The notes: a model not told the origin generated them from the letters alone. DNA of 64,000 nucleotides from Spironucleus salmonicida (GCA_000497125.2 CM035320.1:1385197-1449196), one strand, 5' to 3'; shown: positions 12,001-24,049, counted from the stretch's first letter. A program made the numbers and translations.

Positions 12001-13242
12001 ATGAAAAATCTTCGCAGCAACTATTTAAACAATAAATTTTTGTTAGACTGTATTATTGGATCGGGAGCTATGGGGATTGTTGGGTTATTTACTAATACTA
12101 TAACCAGGTAAAAAGTTGCAATTAAATAGCTTCCCGCATTCGAAGTAGAAGAGATTTATCTATAGGAGGCATTGAAAGAAGCAAATGTACATAGTTAATT
12201 GAGACATCCAAATATAGTATAGATATATGAATATTTTAAAATAGACTAATATTTCTATATAGTAATGGAATATTGTAATGCAGGTAATTTGGTTACTGAA
12301 AATACAAGATAGAGATTTAAAGAAATGTACAGATACAAGGAAATTTAATTCAAATTTGTTGATGAGTTAGTCTATTAAATAGTAAAGGCTGTTTATTATT
12401 TGCACTATTAACATTTTTTACATAGAGACATTAAACCATAAAATATCTTATTGCATGTTTAAAATGGACATTTATCTGTTAAATTAGCTGATTTTGGATG
12501 TAGTAAGAAACAAAAGTAAGAATATCAAAATACTATGGTAGGAACACCAGAATTTCAATCACCTGAATAGATTTTGGGTCAAAAATATACCAATAAAATA
12601 GATATTTGGGGATTAGGGTGTGTTATTTATTATCTTTTAGAGGGTGATGCTCCATTTATGAATAAAATTCATTCTTTATAAGTTCATTTTAACAGTAGTA
12701 AATCATGTGAATTACCAAAAAGTATTTAGGGAAAATTTCGAACACTTCTCAATAATACACTAATTAAGGACTAGAATTAACGTTTAACTGCTCTTGAAAT
12801 CTTACAAATATATTATGATAAACGGCTGGAACTTCATCAGCGACCATTGTTTCAAAAAAAAATAAAAATTGGAATTTTAGGTTAAAATTTTATCAATAGT
12901 TCGTATTCTTCTAATAATTTCTGTATTGAATTTGTGACAGTAACTCGTACACTAAAAGATGTCCCTCTGTACCTCATATGTGTTGATGACCTGATGCTTG
13001 GAAGCTTTTAAGCAGACTATATAAGCTAAACTGGGGGTAATGTATTTTGCCTTTTAGACTCTGCATAAAATTATGACAAATCTTAGTTAACTGAATTTAT
13101 GTCAAGAAATGATACCTTCATTACAAGTGTTTATCAAAATTTCACAGAACACTTGATTTGCAGACTTATAAATACATCTATTAGATTTAGTAAATTAAGT
13201 AAAAGCAAGGTTAAGAGCACGGTGGAATGTTTTGTTGATTGA
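12001..13242 (+). CDS. Serine/threonine protein kinase
   Basis: The 413-residue protein has all main kinase signatures: glycine loop GSGAMG at 20-25, VAIK with catalytic lysine at about 42, catalytic loop HRDIKPQN at about 141-148, DFG at about 164-166, and GTPEFQSPE as activation segment and APE equivalent. The Gln in HRDIKPQN is encoded by TAA, which is strong evidence for the altered code. HRD and KPQN mark an active Ser/Thr kinase. After the kinase domain (about 275) comes a 130-residue C-terminal region without known motifs. The subfamily is uncertain (NEK- or CAMK-like). Confidence 0.9.
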
Positions 13243-13323
13243 CTTAGATTATGTAATGTAACAGTTAGATTTTAAAATTAGTATTAAAAGTTATTATTAT
13301 ATTATACTAAATCGAAATTTTAA

Positions 13324-13830
13324 ATGGATCCATTTATGTAAATTATTTAAGATCTAAATAACTGCATAGAATCTATTGACTATTCAGTGGCTAGACACGA
13401 ATCAAAATCTGTATATAATAGGTTATCTGAATCAAAATTTTATACAGGAAGTTAGCGAGAAATTTTTAAAAATAAATAGTTAATAGTTTAAAATAACAAT
13501 AATTATAGATAAAAATAAAAATTAAATAGGTTTACTCCATTAAGTACATTTTTAAGGACAAATATTTAGAGTAAATAACTGCCTTCTGAAAATGCACCAG
13601 ACGTATATTCTCGGCTAACAGATATTAAAAAATATACAGGAAGATAAAAGTTTACACATTAATAAGAATAAATCAAAGGAATGGTTATAAATTAATGTTA
13701 AAAATCATTATAAGATACGTCGTTATCTTCTTAAAAATATGGTAATGTATATTCTGCTAAATTTTATGAAAGTAACAGCTCTTTTGCTAAATTTAATAAA
13801 TAATTTTTAGATAACATTGAATCATAGTGA
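13324..13830 (+). CDS. Protein with two p25-alpha/TPPP signature motifs
   Basis: The gene encodes 168 residues. The p25-alpha C-terminal signature (RLTDxxxYTGxxKxxF) occurs twice: YNRLSESKFYTGSQREIF at about 31-48 and YSRLTDIKKYTGRQKF at about 95-110. A third, weaker echo (YSAKFYESNSSFAKF) lies near 142-156. The alpha-helical TPPP core is absent, so only the short microtubule-associated motifs are kept. Such motif-only proteins occur with flagellar microtubules in protists, which is family knowledge. The end overlaps the convergent gene by 9 bp and finishes TAG-TGA. Confidence 0.7.
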
Positions 13831-14757
13831 TGTTTATTGTATATTAGTTAATTTTTATTATATATATTCAGTTGTTTAACAAGAGTTTATAACTGATAGT
13901 TTTTTGAGTAGAATATTCAACTAATGCATATATTTTAATAGAATAATATCTTCAGATTCAAGTAATTAATTAATTATATTTTATTATAAAGTATCGTTTG
14001 ACATATTATTTAACATTTTTTCCAATCCATTTTTTTAATCTAAAATAATAAATATTGCATCATAAAAATACTCAAAAAAATAATTTAAATACTTATAGCG
14101 GACTTTACGATCGAAAAGTTCTATTTTAGATAAAAAAATATCCAGAAAAGCCTGGTGGTAAATAGTTGAGAATGCAAAAATCGCAATATGGCAAAAATAG
14201 AATGAACTCGGTTTTGAAAGTATGGAATCCGTTCCCGTTGGCATGAAAAAATCTTAATATAATGTTAAACTTGTTAATGTAAGCACGTTATTAAATAATT
14301 GTTGATTATTAAGTATTAAAACGTAATATCCCCAAAAACAATAAGTGACAGTAACTTTATGCTAAATGTTGATTTCAGCCAGTAAATCCAATATATCATA
14401 TCTTTCTGCCTATACTACATATTATATAACTGACTATGCATATAAAGGATGTTTAATAAATTTTTAACAGTAATAAGAAAGATCTATATTAACCAGATGT
14501 TAATAAACAGCTATTCTACCGAAAGCCTAAAGTATAATATTTTAATATTATGGCTCTAAATTTGGCTAGTTAATGTAATTCTGCAGTTGTTGCTAAAAGC
14601 AAGTTGAGTCATATCCTTTTTCTAGCAGCTTTAGTTGATTTTATATAAATGGTATAAGTTTTTCCTTTTAAGGTAGGTCTGATGATAACTGGTTCCGTTC
14701 TTTAAAGATATGATTAAAATTTTGAAACCTTAAATGGATAATCGAGAAATTATTCAT
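13822..14757 (-). CDS. Hypothetical helical protein
   Basis: The frame encodes 311 residues with regular helical segments rich in L, I, Y and Q. There is a moderately hydrophobic stretch near the middle (FYFCHIAIFAFSTIYHQAF), too polar for a confident TM call. The start at 14757 is the first in-frame ATG after the stop of the upstream frame; a downstream ATG at 14244 would leave only 140 residues. No family is recognised. It lies 53 bp downstream of the helicase on the same strand, and its stop overlaps the convergent gene. Confidence 0.7.
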
Positions 14758-14810
14758 TATATTAAATAAAGGTTACAATAATTAAATATAATTATATTAT
14801 AATGTATTTC

Positions 14811-17504
14811 TCACTGTTTATAAATAATTATTTCTCCATCAAATTAGAATTATTCTAATATACTCTCGATTAATTATGTTAAATGAGTGCTTATTTGGTC
14901 TTCAGTTACTGTATATTTATAGTTTTATTAGAATAGGTAATTGTTCAATATTTATAACTAATAAAATGATGGATTCTCCTAATATCGTTGTATTAAAAAT
15001 GACTCAGATAGCATTTACATAAATTCTTCTATATTGGTCTCCATATTATCTTAAAATATTTATTAAAATCTTAAGTCAAGTATTGATTCTAATGTGAATA
15101 TTGAACTATCACTATCTTGAAATATAATAGAATTTTGAAAGATAAATAGTGAATCAGAATTAGATATGTTTCGCCCATATATTAACTAATATTGTTACTT
15201 TTATAAACTCAATTCTGTTTTATAGTTTATATCCAAATCTAAGTTAAATAGTATTTTTTGGTCAACAATACCAAGTGTTTTGCTTATTTATATTTTATCT
15301 TCTTATTTTAAATTATCAGATAGGATAAATATATTTTTACCTTGAATATCCAAAGTTTATAATAATGTAGTTAGCTATTAGATATTTTAAAATTTGTATG
15401 ATTTTTCTGATTTATTAACTGGTATAAAATATTCGAACATATTAAATCCCATTAATTATCTATTACACCCTTAATAAATTAGAAGGAAAATAGATGGATT
15501 TTGTTATATATCGCATTAAAATTCAATGACTGTTCTTGCAGAGGGTATAATGTCATTTATTAATATATCATAACCAAATATCATGTACTTGATATTTTTG
15601 TAATTAGTCATATGAATTGTTATTCTAAACTAATTATCATGTATTGGCTAAATTTATACGTCAAAGGCAAATTTGTACATTTCTTGACAAAGCCTAACCA
15701 AATTCTGTTGCCTTTCATTCAGATCATCAATTTTATTTTATTATATAGCTCTTACTATATCCGAATGTAATTATATATCATCATTTTTTAATAATATGTT
15801 ATCAGTTTCTTCTTCTATTTGACATAATTCCTGACATGCCAAGTTGCCCCAATAACCATTTTTGTTAATAATGCAAATCTCAAAAATTAGGTTCAAAATT
15901 CGATTCCATTCTTCTATAAATACTTATTTTTCTTATTCAAAAGTTTCAAATCGAATATTAGTTTTAGCTAGTTTGAAAAGCACACCAATTTTTGAATGAT
16001 AAGTAGTACTAATAAGACTGATGATATCCGCGAATTCCTACATCTAATTATCACTTAAAATACTATATTTTGGCATAGAAATCGTTGCAATCTAAATTAG
16101 ACCACTCATATTATGTTAGTATTACTTCATTAAGTTTGATAATTAAATAATTAATTTAGGTGATTGATATAGTCGTATGACACATTTTCCTAGTCTTGTA
16201 AGTCCATTTTAGCCTACAAACTCATATTTTTATAACAACTATTCAATATTGATTATTAATTCGTTTAATTATTAATCATTAAGTTTATTTTAGTAACAGA
16301 ACAATGAATTCTTAATACCTTCAATTAAATTAAATCCTTAATTTCTAAATATAATTGCCGACCGCAAAATATCGTCTAAAAATTATGATTCAGCCACTTC
16401 AATAACAATCTCACGCGTTTCCCCCACAATTATTGCCTCACCATCGCGGTCTCTTCCAGCTCTGCCACTCATTTGTAGTAAATCGCTTTATGTGAAATGC
16501 AAGCTATCATAAATAATAACATTATCGGCGTGTAAGTTAACACCATAGGCTAGTGTAGTAGTAGCGAATAGGAGTTTAATAGCATTGTTACGGAAGAGAT
16601 TTTCAACTATTTTTCTATCAGAAGAATTGAGACTAGCAGAATGGAATCCTACTTAATGGGCTAAAGTTCGCTTCAAAATATTGTTTTAAGGTGGTTATAT
16701 TAGTGTTATTTTTGGAAATTTCTAAGCGTATTCAATAGCTAAATCAATAACTTTTTAACGATTTCTAACAAAAATTATTGTTGAAAAATTTTGATTAGAA
16801 TTTTAAATTAATTTTTCAGATAAATTTAAACTTTTGCAAAACTCAGTTTTAACATGAAATTTTCTATGTTTTTCATCAAATTAAAGAAGCTTAAAGCCTA
16901 TCCAGGCAGCTATTTCTTTTGCATTTTTAAGTGTTGCAGAGAGACATAGAAACTAGTTATTTTTATTAGCTAGGAGACGTTCAATCACATAGCCTCGCCC
17001 TTCGAGACCTATAAAATGAAATTCATCGATGATGATTAAGGCTTTTTCAATATTGGTTTTCTATGTTAAAATATCGAATTTTTCATATGTCAGGACTTGA
17101 ATAAGCGCATTAGAATTAATCTTTTTGTCTCCACAATTGTAGCCTACAGTACCAAAAATAGAAGTTAAAAATTCATGTACTTCACTAGCTAGAGCACGAG
17201 ATGGAACAGTGAAAAATGATCGTTTCTACTGTTTATAAAAAGTATCAATCAAGAAAGCGCCAACAAGTGTTTTACCTGCTGAAGTTGGTGCTGTTATTAT
17301 AGCTGATGAGTGTAATGCTTCCGTAATTGCAACTATTTGAAGACTATTTAGCAGAAAATTTCTAAATGTGGGAAATGGGGGACTTGCTGACTAATTATAT
17401 ACATCTGGAATGATGTTAACCTTACGCTCGTGTATAACAAACTTTTTAACACATTTTGCTTGTAGTATAGCATCTGAAAGAGATTCTATGAATAGCTCTT
17501 CCAT
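14811..17504 (-). CDS. Ski2-like DExH-box superfamily 2 helicase
   Basis: The gene is 897 codons. Motif I APTSAGKT at about 72-79, motif II DEFH at 160-163, motif III SAT at 189-191 and motif VI QMSGRAGR at 344-351 are in order. Around motif Ib/II the text TYEKFDILTQK...RGYVIERLL matches the Ski2/Brr2/Mer3 group. The 430-residue C-terminal part has no clear Sec63 or ratchet signature, so I cannot choose between MER3/HFM1, HELQ/POLQ-helicase and RNA-type Ski2 enzymes. Motif II ends F-H rather than the usual V/I/L-H. All motifs needed for ATP-driven unwinding are present. Confidence 0.85.
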
Positions 17505-17551
17505 TTGGATATATTAATATATCTATATATATTTATCATATAAATTATTAA

Positions 17552-17818
17552 TCATTACATTGTAATTTTGCTGAGGGAATCAACTTTTTAATTTAATTGG
17601 TTGATAATTTAGATTGTGTTATACTCAAAGGTACTAATACTTGTTGCTAATAATTTCGTATCTCTAGAAAAACTTACTTTCATATCATTAACTTACTTTT
17701 TCAAATCTGTAGTAGAAATAGTAGGACAATTATGCTCTATCAAGCTACTTTCAGTATTTAATAGATCAATATACTTATTAAGATTATCAATGGTGTTCAA
17801 ATATGTATTAGTTGTCAT
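17552..17818 (-). CDS. Small coiled-coil protein (tandem paralogue A)
   Basis: The gene encodes 88 residues, predicted as one long amphipathic helix. It shares length, the opening ...LNxYIxLL and overall pattern with the adjacent gene at 17885-18148 (NTIDNLNKYIDLL versus ATLQNLNDYISLL), so the pair looks like a tandem duplication. The function is unknown. The frame ends TAA-TGA. Confidence 0.6.
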
Positions 17819-17884
17819 TTTAGAAGAGAATATAAATTAAAGTATATTTATATAAAGTAAATAAAATATAACAAATTTGAAAAT

Positions 17885-18148
17885 TCATTCAATAACTTTA
17901 ATTATCACATTAACCTTTTACTCCAAGATATCAACTTAATCCAATATATTCTTCTCAAACTAGAATATTTCACGACATAGTTATTATTTTGCATTTGTTA
18001 TTTATTATTATAACTCTTCTATGAGGTAATTGAATTAAGTAACATCACATTTAGGATTCTCATTAAATACTTAGTTACTTTTACCTTTAAGTAATGAGAT
18101 ATAATCGTTAAGGTTTTAAAGAGTTGCAATTAATATTTATGCTGCCAT
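17885..18148 (-). CDS. Small coiled-coil protein (tandem paralogue B)
   Basis: The gene encodes 87 residues, helical throughout (EELQQQITNAKQQLCREIF). It is similar in size and N-terminal sequence to the next gene downstream, with 66 bp between them. Both start with a short polar N-terminus, then LNxYIxLL, and end in a hydrophobic heptad stretch. The partner is unknown. Confidence 0.6.
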
Positions 18149-18233
18149 TATTTAGAAACGGAATGACTTTATTATTATATTATATCATAAATTTAAATAA
18201 AAATAAGTATGCTGTAAAGTATAAATCATGCTA

Positions 18234-18875
18234 TCATTTGTAATTTTTAATATTCGCCATTGTCTAAATGTTTGGTAAATGCCCAATAAATGTAGTATTA
18301 CCATATCGTCGCCGAAAGCCTGGTTGATTTATTCTATCCAATTCGTATTTATGTTTTTTAGTCAGTTTATCAAGGTCAATAATAAGCTTAGTTGGAATCA
18401 GCGTTAACTCTTTTTAATTTAATTTTATTTCTTACTCATCAGCATTTTTTTAATAAAACTATGAAATGTAATCATTAGTAACACCAAAATCAGTAAATTT
18501 CACACTGAGTTATTTTTCTGAACAGTTTTATATTCTTGTGGACTAATAATACTATCTAAGAAAGTTTTGTAGATAAATCTAACTATCAGCTTATTATTAT
18601 AAAGAAAAACTATCAAATGGTGTTTAATTTGGCACCAAAGGGTGTTACTTGTTACTAATGCTACTTTTTAACTATATCTCTGTAATAGGTAGATCTTATA
18701 AGTATTTATTTTAAATTGCATTATCGAATTAAATTTATAACTAGGAAGCTGGATCCGGCACATTAGATTTGTATTATCTTAATCTAAATTTAGGTGGAGG
18801 TCTTGGTTTGAGAGACTTGCTTAATATTGCACTATTAATGGCATCTTCTGATGGCTCTTGTAAAAACATCCGCAT
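18234..18875 (-). CDS. Hypothetical protein
   Basis: The gene encodes 213 residues. It has a proline/arginine-rich start (KPRPPPKFRLRQY), a polar middle and a basic end (KKHKYELDRI, FRRRYGNTTFIGHL). There is no TM segment and no recognised domain. ATGs at 18875 and 18869 are in frame; the first is used. Codon use, with many TAA/TAG glutamines, is like that of its neighbours. Confidence 0.65.
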
Positions 18876-19021
18876 TTATTTCTGGAGTATTAGGATCAGA
18901 TTACTATATAATATATATTATATGACTAATTTTTTATCACAACTGTTATAAAATATAGTTTAACACGCATAAACATACATGTGAAGTCATATAGTGATAA
19001 TTACTAAGAAAATTCTTCAAA

Positions 19022-19216
19022 TCATTAAAATTCATCTATTTTTTCATTGTTATATCTCTCCAAGTAATTTAACAAAATTTCTTTCGCATTTTTATATTCA
19101 TTTAATTTGGCTTATACTTATTATTTATTTTCTAATTAAGCTATTTCCTATTCTATTTCACTTACTTATATAGAAGCTATTTCATTTAATTTTTATTGGA
19201 TATTTTATTCGTCCAT
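19022..19216 (-). CDS. Short coiled-coil protein
   Basis: The gene encodes 64 residues, almost entirely a charged heptad-like helix (EIEQEIAQLENKQQVQAKL). At this length an open frame could occur by chance in such AT-rich DNA, but the regular E/K/Q/L composition argues for a real product. It is divergent from the gene at 19261 by 44 bp. Confidence 0.5.
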
Positions 19217-19260
19217 ATTTAAATTATATATTATTAAAATATTTTGTTATATCTAATAAA

Positions 19261-19710
19261 ATGGACTTGGATCTTAGGTAATCGGTTTTAGATTAAATGA
19301 TATCTTAGACCTAAAAACGCCAAATTAAATATTAAATATTAAATAATTAATAATTGAGCTTACCAAAATCACTTACTGTTACCTAGCTATACAATTCACT
19401 TATTTCATAACGACTAACAATATAGGATGTAAACTTAATACATTTGGCTGCTACAGAGTTAAAATAGAAAAAGTAGTCAGAATATTGGAATACATATCAC
19501 TCTCAAGTTATACAGCGACCAAACTCTGTATTTTAATATAAACCTAATTATAAATTACAACCACATGTTATTACAATGCCTAAGTAGAGAGTATAAGTCT
19601 ATGTAAATTAGTATCAATTAGACGGGTGCAACCATCATACTTATTTTAAACCATAAAATATTTCACCTTAAGTATAGTTAAAAAAGCATAATTCTGCTAA
19701 TTTATAATGA
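19261..19710 (+). CDS. Hypothetical basic protein
   Basis: The gene encodes 149 residues. The N-terminal half is helical and Q/L-rich. The C-terminal half is polar with several Y and N residues (YWNTYHSQVIQRPNSVFQY), probably extended. No motif is recognised. It ends TAA-TGA and converges on the EF-hand gene with a 29-bp gap. Confidence 0.6.
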
Positions 19711-19739
19711 ACTACATTATTTTTATTTATAAGAGAAAA

Positions 19740-20174
19740 TCACTTCTCAACCAATTTGCTTACTATTTTACTGAATGTATCATAGTTCATTTAACCATTT
19801 GTTGCCAATTTATCCATAGCAAATTTGATGTCATCTTTTTGTACTGAGCCATCAAGTTTCTTTATTATGAAAAATAATTCCTCAACATCAATATTTCCTG
19901 AAAAATCACTATCAGCTGCTAAAAATAAAATTTATGGGATGTTTTTAGGATCTGCATTCTCAAAAATATAAAGAAAATGAACAAATTCTTATCTATTCAT
20001 TGATGGCTTGTCACTAACATTTACTATCGATACTAACTAATTTAAAGTAGAATCGCCCATATTTATATTTAGCTAATTTAGAGCGCACCTTAGTTCAACT
20101 AAGTCAACCTCGCCAGATTTATCTGTATCTATTTCGTCAAAGATAGAATGATAAATAGGCAGATTCTAAATCAT
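19740..20174 (-). CDS. EF-hand calcium-binding protein (calmodulin/centrin-like)
   Basis: The 144-residue protein has two canonical 12-residue EF loops: DTDKSGEVDLVE at 16-27 and DSDFSGNIDVEE at 88-99, both with Asp at 1, acidic or polar at 3 and 5, Gly at 6 and Glu at 12. The two intervening EF units (about 52-66 and the C-terminus) have lost their ligands. Layout and size match calmodulin-family sensors, with Ca2+ bound at sites 1 and 3. The gene is 171 bp from the divergent hydE gene. Confidence 0.85.
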
Positions 20175-20345
20175 TTATGAAATTAAACTTTATATATTTT
20201 ATATTATTATTAATATATTAATGGAATATTTTAATTAGTATTATATAACATTAATTAATTTGTATAGTACAGTAACAATTGTATACTATTTATTATTTCT
20301 CCATATACTCTAAGTGTATCTATTATTTAGTTTTCACTACCAAAA

Positions 20346-21476
20346 ATGCTGCCCACGGCACCGACGCTAACTGATGAAATACTAGCAAAGCCTCTTACAC
20401 TTGCATCTATAGATTATCTACTGAAGCGCAAAAACCAACAGTTTGAAGATGCAATTTTGTACGACAAATCTGAGCAGATTACGCTTCAAACAGTAGGCCG
20501 AAACGTTAATTTGCGCGCAATCATCGAGTTCTCAAATGCATGTGCTCTTGACTGTGACTATTGCGGTATTCGTAAATCATCCGACGTTGAGCGATTTCTA
20601 CTGGATCGGGAAACTATCCTTGGCCTGGCCTAGAAGGCGATAGATATGGGATATCCAGGGTTGTTACTATAAGCTGGGGAGATAGTCACGTAAGGAAGAG
20701 TAGATTTTGTGGCTGATCTCGCCCGCGAAATCAAGAAAATGGCTACCAAGCAGTACAGTAAGGAACAGGGATTCCGGATTATCGGATCTATTGGTGAATT
20801 ATCGTTCGGACAATATAAATAGTTGAAGGATGCAGGAATTGATCGATACCTTCTTAGGATTGAATCGAGCAATCCAGAACTTTATGCGAAAATACACCCA
20901 AAAGAGTAGCGTTTTTACGCCCGGGATGCATGTTTAGACAAGCTTAAAGCACTTGATTTTATGGTTGGAACTGGAGTTCTCATTGGGCTCCCAGAGCAGA
21001 CGACATATGACTTAGCTCGGGATATAATGTATTTTAAGCGGAAGGGGGCAGATATGATTGGTATGGGGCCTTATTTGCCTGCAAAAGGCACACCCTTGGC
21101 CGAAAAATATGACAGAAAACAAATTGAAACTAACTTACATACCGAAAACCTATTTGATACTATTAAGAGGATGATAGCAGTAAATAGGATTTACAATCCC
21201 AAGGCTAATATATCCGCTACAACTGCGATGGAAACTATTTAGGCTAACGGAAGAGTTGAGGCAATCAAAGCTGGTGCAAATGTGGTGATGCCAGTTCTTA
21301 CACCTTAAGAAAATAAGGTGAAATACTCACTTTACGAAGGTAAAAATGATGTTAAAAGCTCGCTAGATATCTTAAAGAATTAGATTGAGTCTGCTGGAAG
21401 AACAATGGACCTTACGATTGCAGGGGACCCATTAAGCTGGGTGGAACACTTAAATGCTAAACATAGGTCTAAATGA
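20346..21476 (+). CDS. hydE: [FeFe]-hydrogenase maturase HydE (radical SAM)
   Basis: The 376-residue protein has the radical-SAM cluster motif CALDCDYC (C66-x3-C70-x2-C73) after IIEFSNA, then GYPGLLLQAGE, RIIGSIGELS, YLLRIESSNPELY and GTGVLIGLPEQT, all typical of HydE. HydE acts with HydF and HydG to build the H-cluster of [FeFe]-hydrogenase, in diplomonads within hydrogenosomes or the cytosol. The N-terminus (MLPTAPTLTDEILAKPLTL) is not clearly a targeting sequence. The gene is visibly richer in G/C than its neighbours, consistent with transfer from bacteria, but it uses TAA/TAG for Gln at family positions (LLQAGE), so it has adapted to the host code. Confidence 0.93.
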
Positions 21477-21723
21477 TTTGTTAAAATTAATCTTAATCTA
21501 GTTATTTAGTTGAAAGGGAGCAATTACTATTATAATTTATATTATAGCTATTACAATAAATATTACTGTAATTAATATGATAGTTTGTATAAATTTGTAT
21601 AAAAGATAAAATTTTACTATAATAATAACTCAAAATTAATCTTTTGAATAATATTTTTTGATATGATTTTAGTGTTAAAATTTATCAAACTAGAGTAAAA
21701 ACGAATATAAAGAATATATATTA

Positions 21724-22065
21724 TCACTGATCTGCCTTAGAAAATTCTTTGTAATTGTGCTAAATTCTATACACTGCAATTTCTAACATGTCTTTATCTG
21801 ATAGCTAGACATTATCAGCTTACATTATTTATATCTCTTTGAATACTAATGCAATAAATACTGATCCAAATTCTGATAAATATACATATGACTCTTCATC
21901 CTAAACTTCAATTGGGTCCGCTGTTTTATTAAAATCTAGTATCTTTTTAATTTATTTTACATCTACATAAGAATGACCAGTATCTACTTTCACTGGTTAT
22001 TTTCTATACTAAATAGAATTTGACTACCTAGGGTTATAAGTTTGACCAGCTGTGTCATCTGACAT
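21724..22065 (-). CDS. TAF12-like histone-fold protein
   Basis: The gene encodes 113 residues. After a 35-residue polar tail, the region VDVKQIKKILDFNKTADPIE to the end aligns by eye with the histone fold of TAF12: helix 1, the DP-x-E turn, the long helix 2 (YVYLSEFGSVFIALVFKEIQIM), a short loop (VQLSDKDM) and helix 3. TAF12 pairs with TAF4 in TFIID and with ADA1 in SAGA. Identity is modest and there is no marker residue, so another histone-fold protein such as NF-Y or DR1-like is possible. The stop faces hydE across a 247-bp gap. Confidence 0.55.
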
Positions 22066-22103
22066 TAATGCTAAAACAATATAAATTATATATTACATAA
22101 ATA

Positions 22104-22901
22104 TCACTAAAAATATCCTAATTTTTTCATACTTTTAAATTAATCAGGAATTTCTTGCATCATTGCAGTAGCTAATATAAGCTCCGGATTTTCAGATTTA
22201 ATACACTACTTCTCTAATTTTGTGAAATTAACAAACTAAAAATTATCAAATTTACGGCCCTTCATATCATCGAAATACTTCATTTTTTCAAATGGACCGT
22301 CTCCGAACCCTAACGCACAAAAAGATATCGGATAGTTAGAAGCTTCAATAATAGCAATTTTGTCTCTTTACATATCTGAAACATCACCATCTGTCATGAT
22401 TATTATAAATAAATGCTGCTTATTATTATATGCTTAGCTGATTTCAATAGATTATTAGATTGCGGGTGCAAAAGTAGTCGGCCCAGACATGCAAATCGTT
22501 TATGCTACATATTGATATGCTTCTTTTAGTGGGTGAATTCCAGCAAAATGTGGGTCTTATTAAATAGGAAACATAAGTGGGAGAACTCTCCGATCTTTTG
22601 TATCTAAGCATCCAAACTTGAAAGCAGGTAGAATACCATCATCATCCAGCTCATAAATTAACGGTTTCATTACATCCATAGCATGCATATATGGATTGTT
22701 AAAAGATATATCATGAAGCGACCTTCCTTAATAAGTTTTTTCACCTGTCCAAGTGTTGGATTTTGAAAAATCAAAAAAGAATACGCTTTATAAACTTTCA
22801 ATACCAGCTTATTTAAGACCTCTTTACAACTGGTCATAGGTTTAATATCTATCTGGAATAGGGCTTCCTAGTGTGGTGAAAGATGACTTACTTGACCCCA
22901 T
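22104..22901 (-). CDS. Copine-type vWA domain protein, N-myristoylation motif
   Basis: The gene encodes 265 residues. MGSSKSS at the start fits an N-myristoylation site (Gly2, Ser6). The copine/RGLG-type vWA domain follows: MIDAS DxSxS in FFDFSKSN, threonines in SGPTTF and the Asp of MTDGDVSD, plus family strings NTWTGEKTYQGRSLH and FCALGFGDGPF. There are no C2 or RING domains, so this is the bare vWA form. It would bind Mg2+ or other divalent ions and partner proteins at a membrane. It ends TTT TAG TGA. A close paralogue lies at 24050 on the other strand. Confidence 0.88.
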
Positions 22902-22970
22902 TATGAATAAAGAGAGGATATATACATATAATGATAATATATAAAAAGTTTAAAAATTTAATATTAATAT

Positions 22971-23672
22971 TCACTACTAAGAGTGATATTATTAGTTATT
23001 GTATTCTTTGCTAGTGCACTGCTCTGCTACAATCTCTTTTTAGGCAGTTTATATTTCTTCTTATACTATATCTGCAAGTTATTTAATTTTATCATTTTCA
23101 TTATCATTTTACTTTAAAACTTTTTTGAACTACTCGTTCCTATTATTAAACTTTGCATACATATTAAGAACTCCACGTTCCATTACATCACTTATTTCGC
23201 CAGCAATTTTTCGACTCAACCACTTCATTTTTTCTAATGCATTTCTTACTGTCTCTATACTTCTGACCTCAAAATCATCAAGCGACTATTTTGCATCTGC
23301 AGGATTTTTTTATTAATTTTTACTAGTGAGTGCTTTCGCGTATTATTACTTCAACTGGTCATGCATTTTTACCCCTGGTCTAACGAGATCAGCTAAGAAC
23401 TTTCTCTAAGTTTCTGCCTCATGAGCTTGAGACTTTATCTGCTTTGCTATAATTTCAAACTATTATTACAGTGGCTATAATAGTTATGTGTAGTGTGGTA
23501 AAGGGAATTTTTTCAGTTCGTATGGTGGTTCTTTATGATTTATCTCTGATTTACTAAAAGAGCAAGAAAATGTGTGCAGGTGATTACTACATTCTTCTAA
23601 ATATTCTATCTGATCAGTAACAATCTTTTTAGACATCCAAAACTCATGCATAAGTGTATCAAGATCTGTCAT
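22971..23672 (-). CDS. Helical, possibly BAR-like, protein
   Basis: The gene encodes 233 residues, nearly all helical. It includes EFWMSKKIVTDQIEYLEECSNHLHTF at the start and a central DLVRPGVKMHDQLKQQYAKALTS followed by long coiled segments. Length, three helical blocks and the phrase about the head and middle resemble BAR/F-BAR membrane-curvature domains, but no conserved residue proves this. It ends in TAG TAG TGA. It lies just upstream of the vWA gene on the same strand. Confidence 0.65.
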
Positions 23673-24049
23673 TTTGATTTAATAATGTATAAAATAGGAA
23701 AAGGTTATTATACTTTTACTTATCTTAAATATATGATATTAAAGATTGCATGTAAACATTTAATAATATATTTTATTTATAATTATTAATTTTTGGTCTT
23801 AGATAACGCTAAGTAATTTGTTTAGTGTATTAGTTTTCTTCTAGTATTTATTATTGTAGTATATGTATTTATATCTGCGTTTCCTCTGCAATTAATAAAT
23901 ATTTTTATGAACTTAAGAAAATATACTACAACGACAATAAAATTAAATATTAGATTCTTATGTACAATAATATTAAAAGATTAAAATATCATAAATAATC
24001 CACTGATGTCGCAATAATATATAATATTGTATATATTTTTAAATCTTAA
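23673..24049. promoter_or_regulatory. AT-rich divergent spacer with near-palindromic TATA-like elements
   Basis: The 377-bp gene-free spacer separates two divergent genes. It has an A/T-only background with a few GC-containing islands (GGTCTTAGATAACGC near 23795; CTGCGTTTCCTCTGC near 23875). A near-palindrome CAATAATATATAATATTG lies close upstream of the copine start. I see no tRNA-like T-arm or conserved small RNA. Confidence 0.4.

Noticed and set aside
14811-16130. Possible separate 439-codon gene downstream of the helicase
   Set aside because: Its ATG at 16130 is in the same frame as the helicase with no TGA between, so it is the C-terminal part of one gene.
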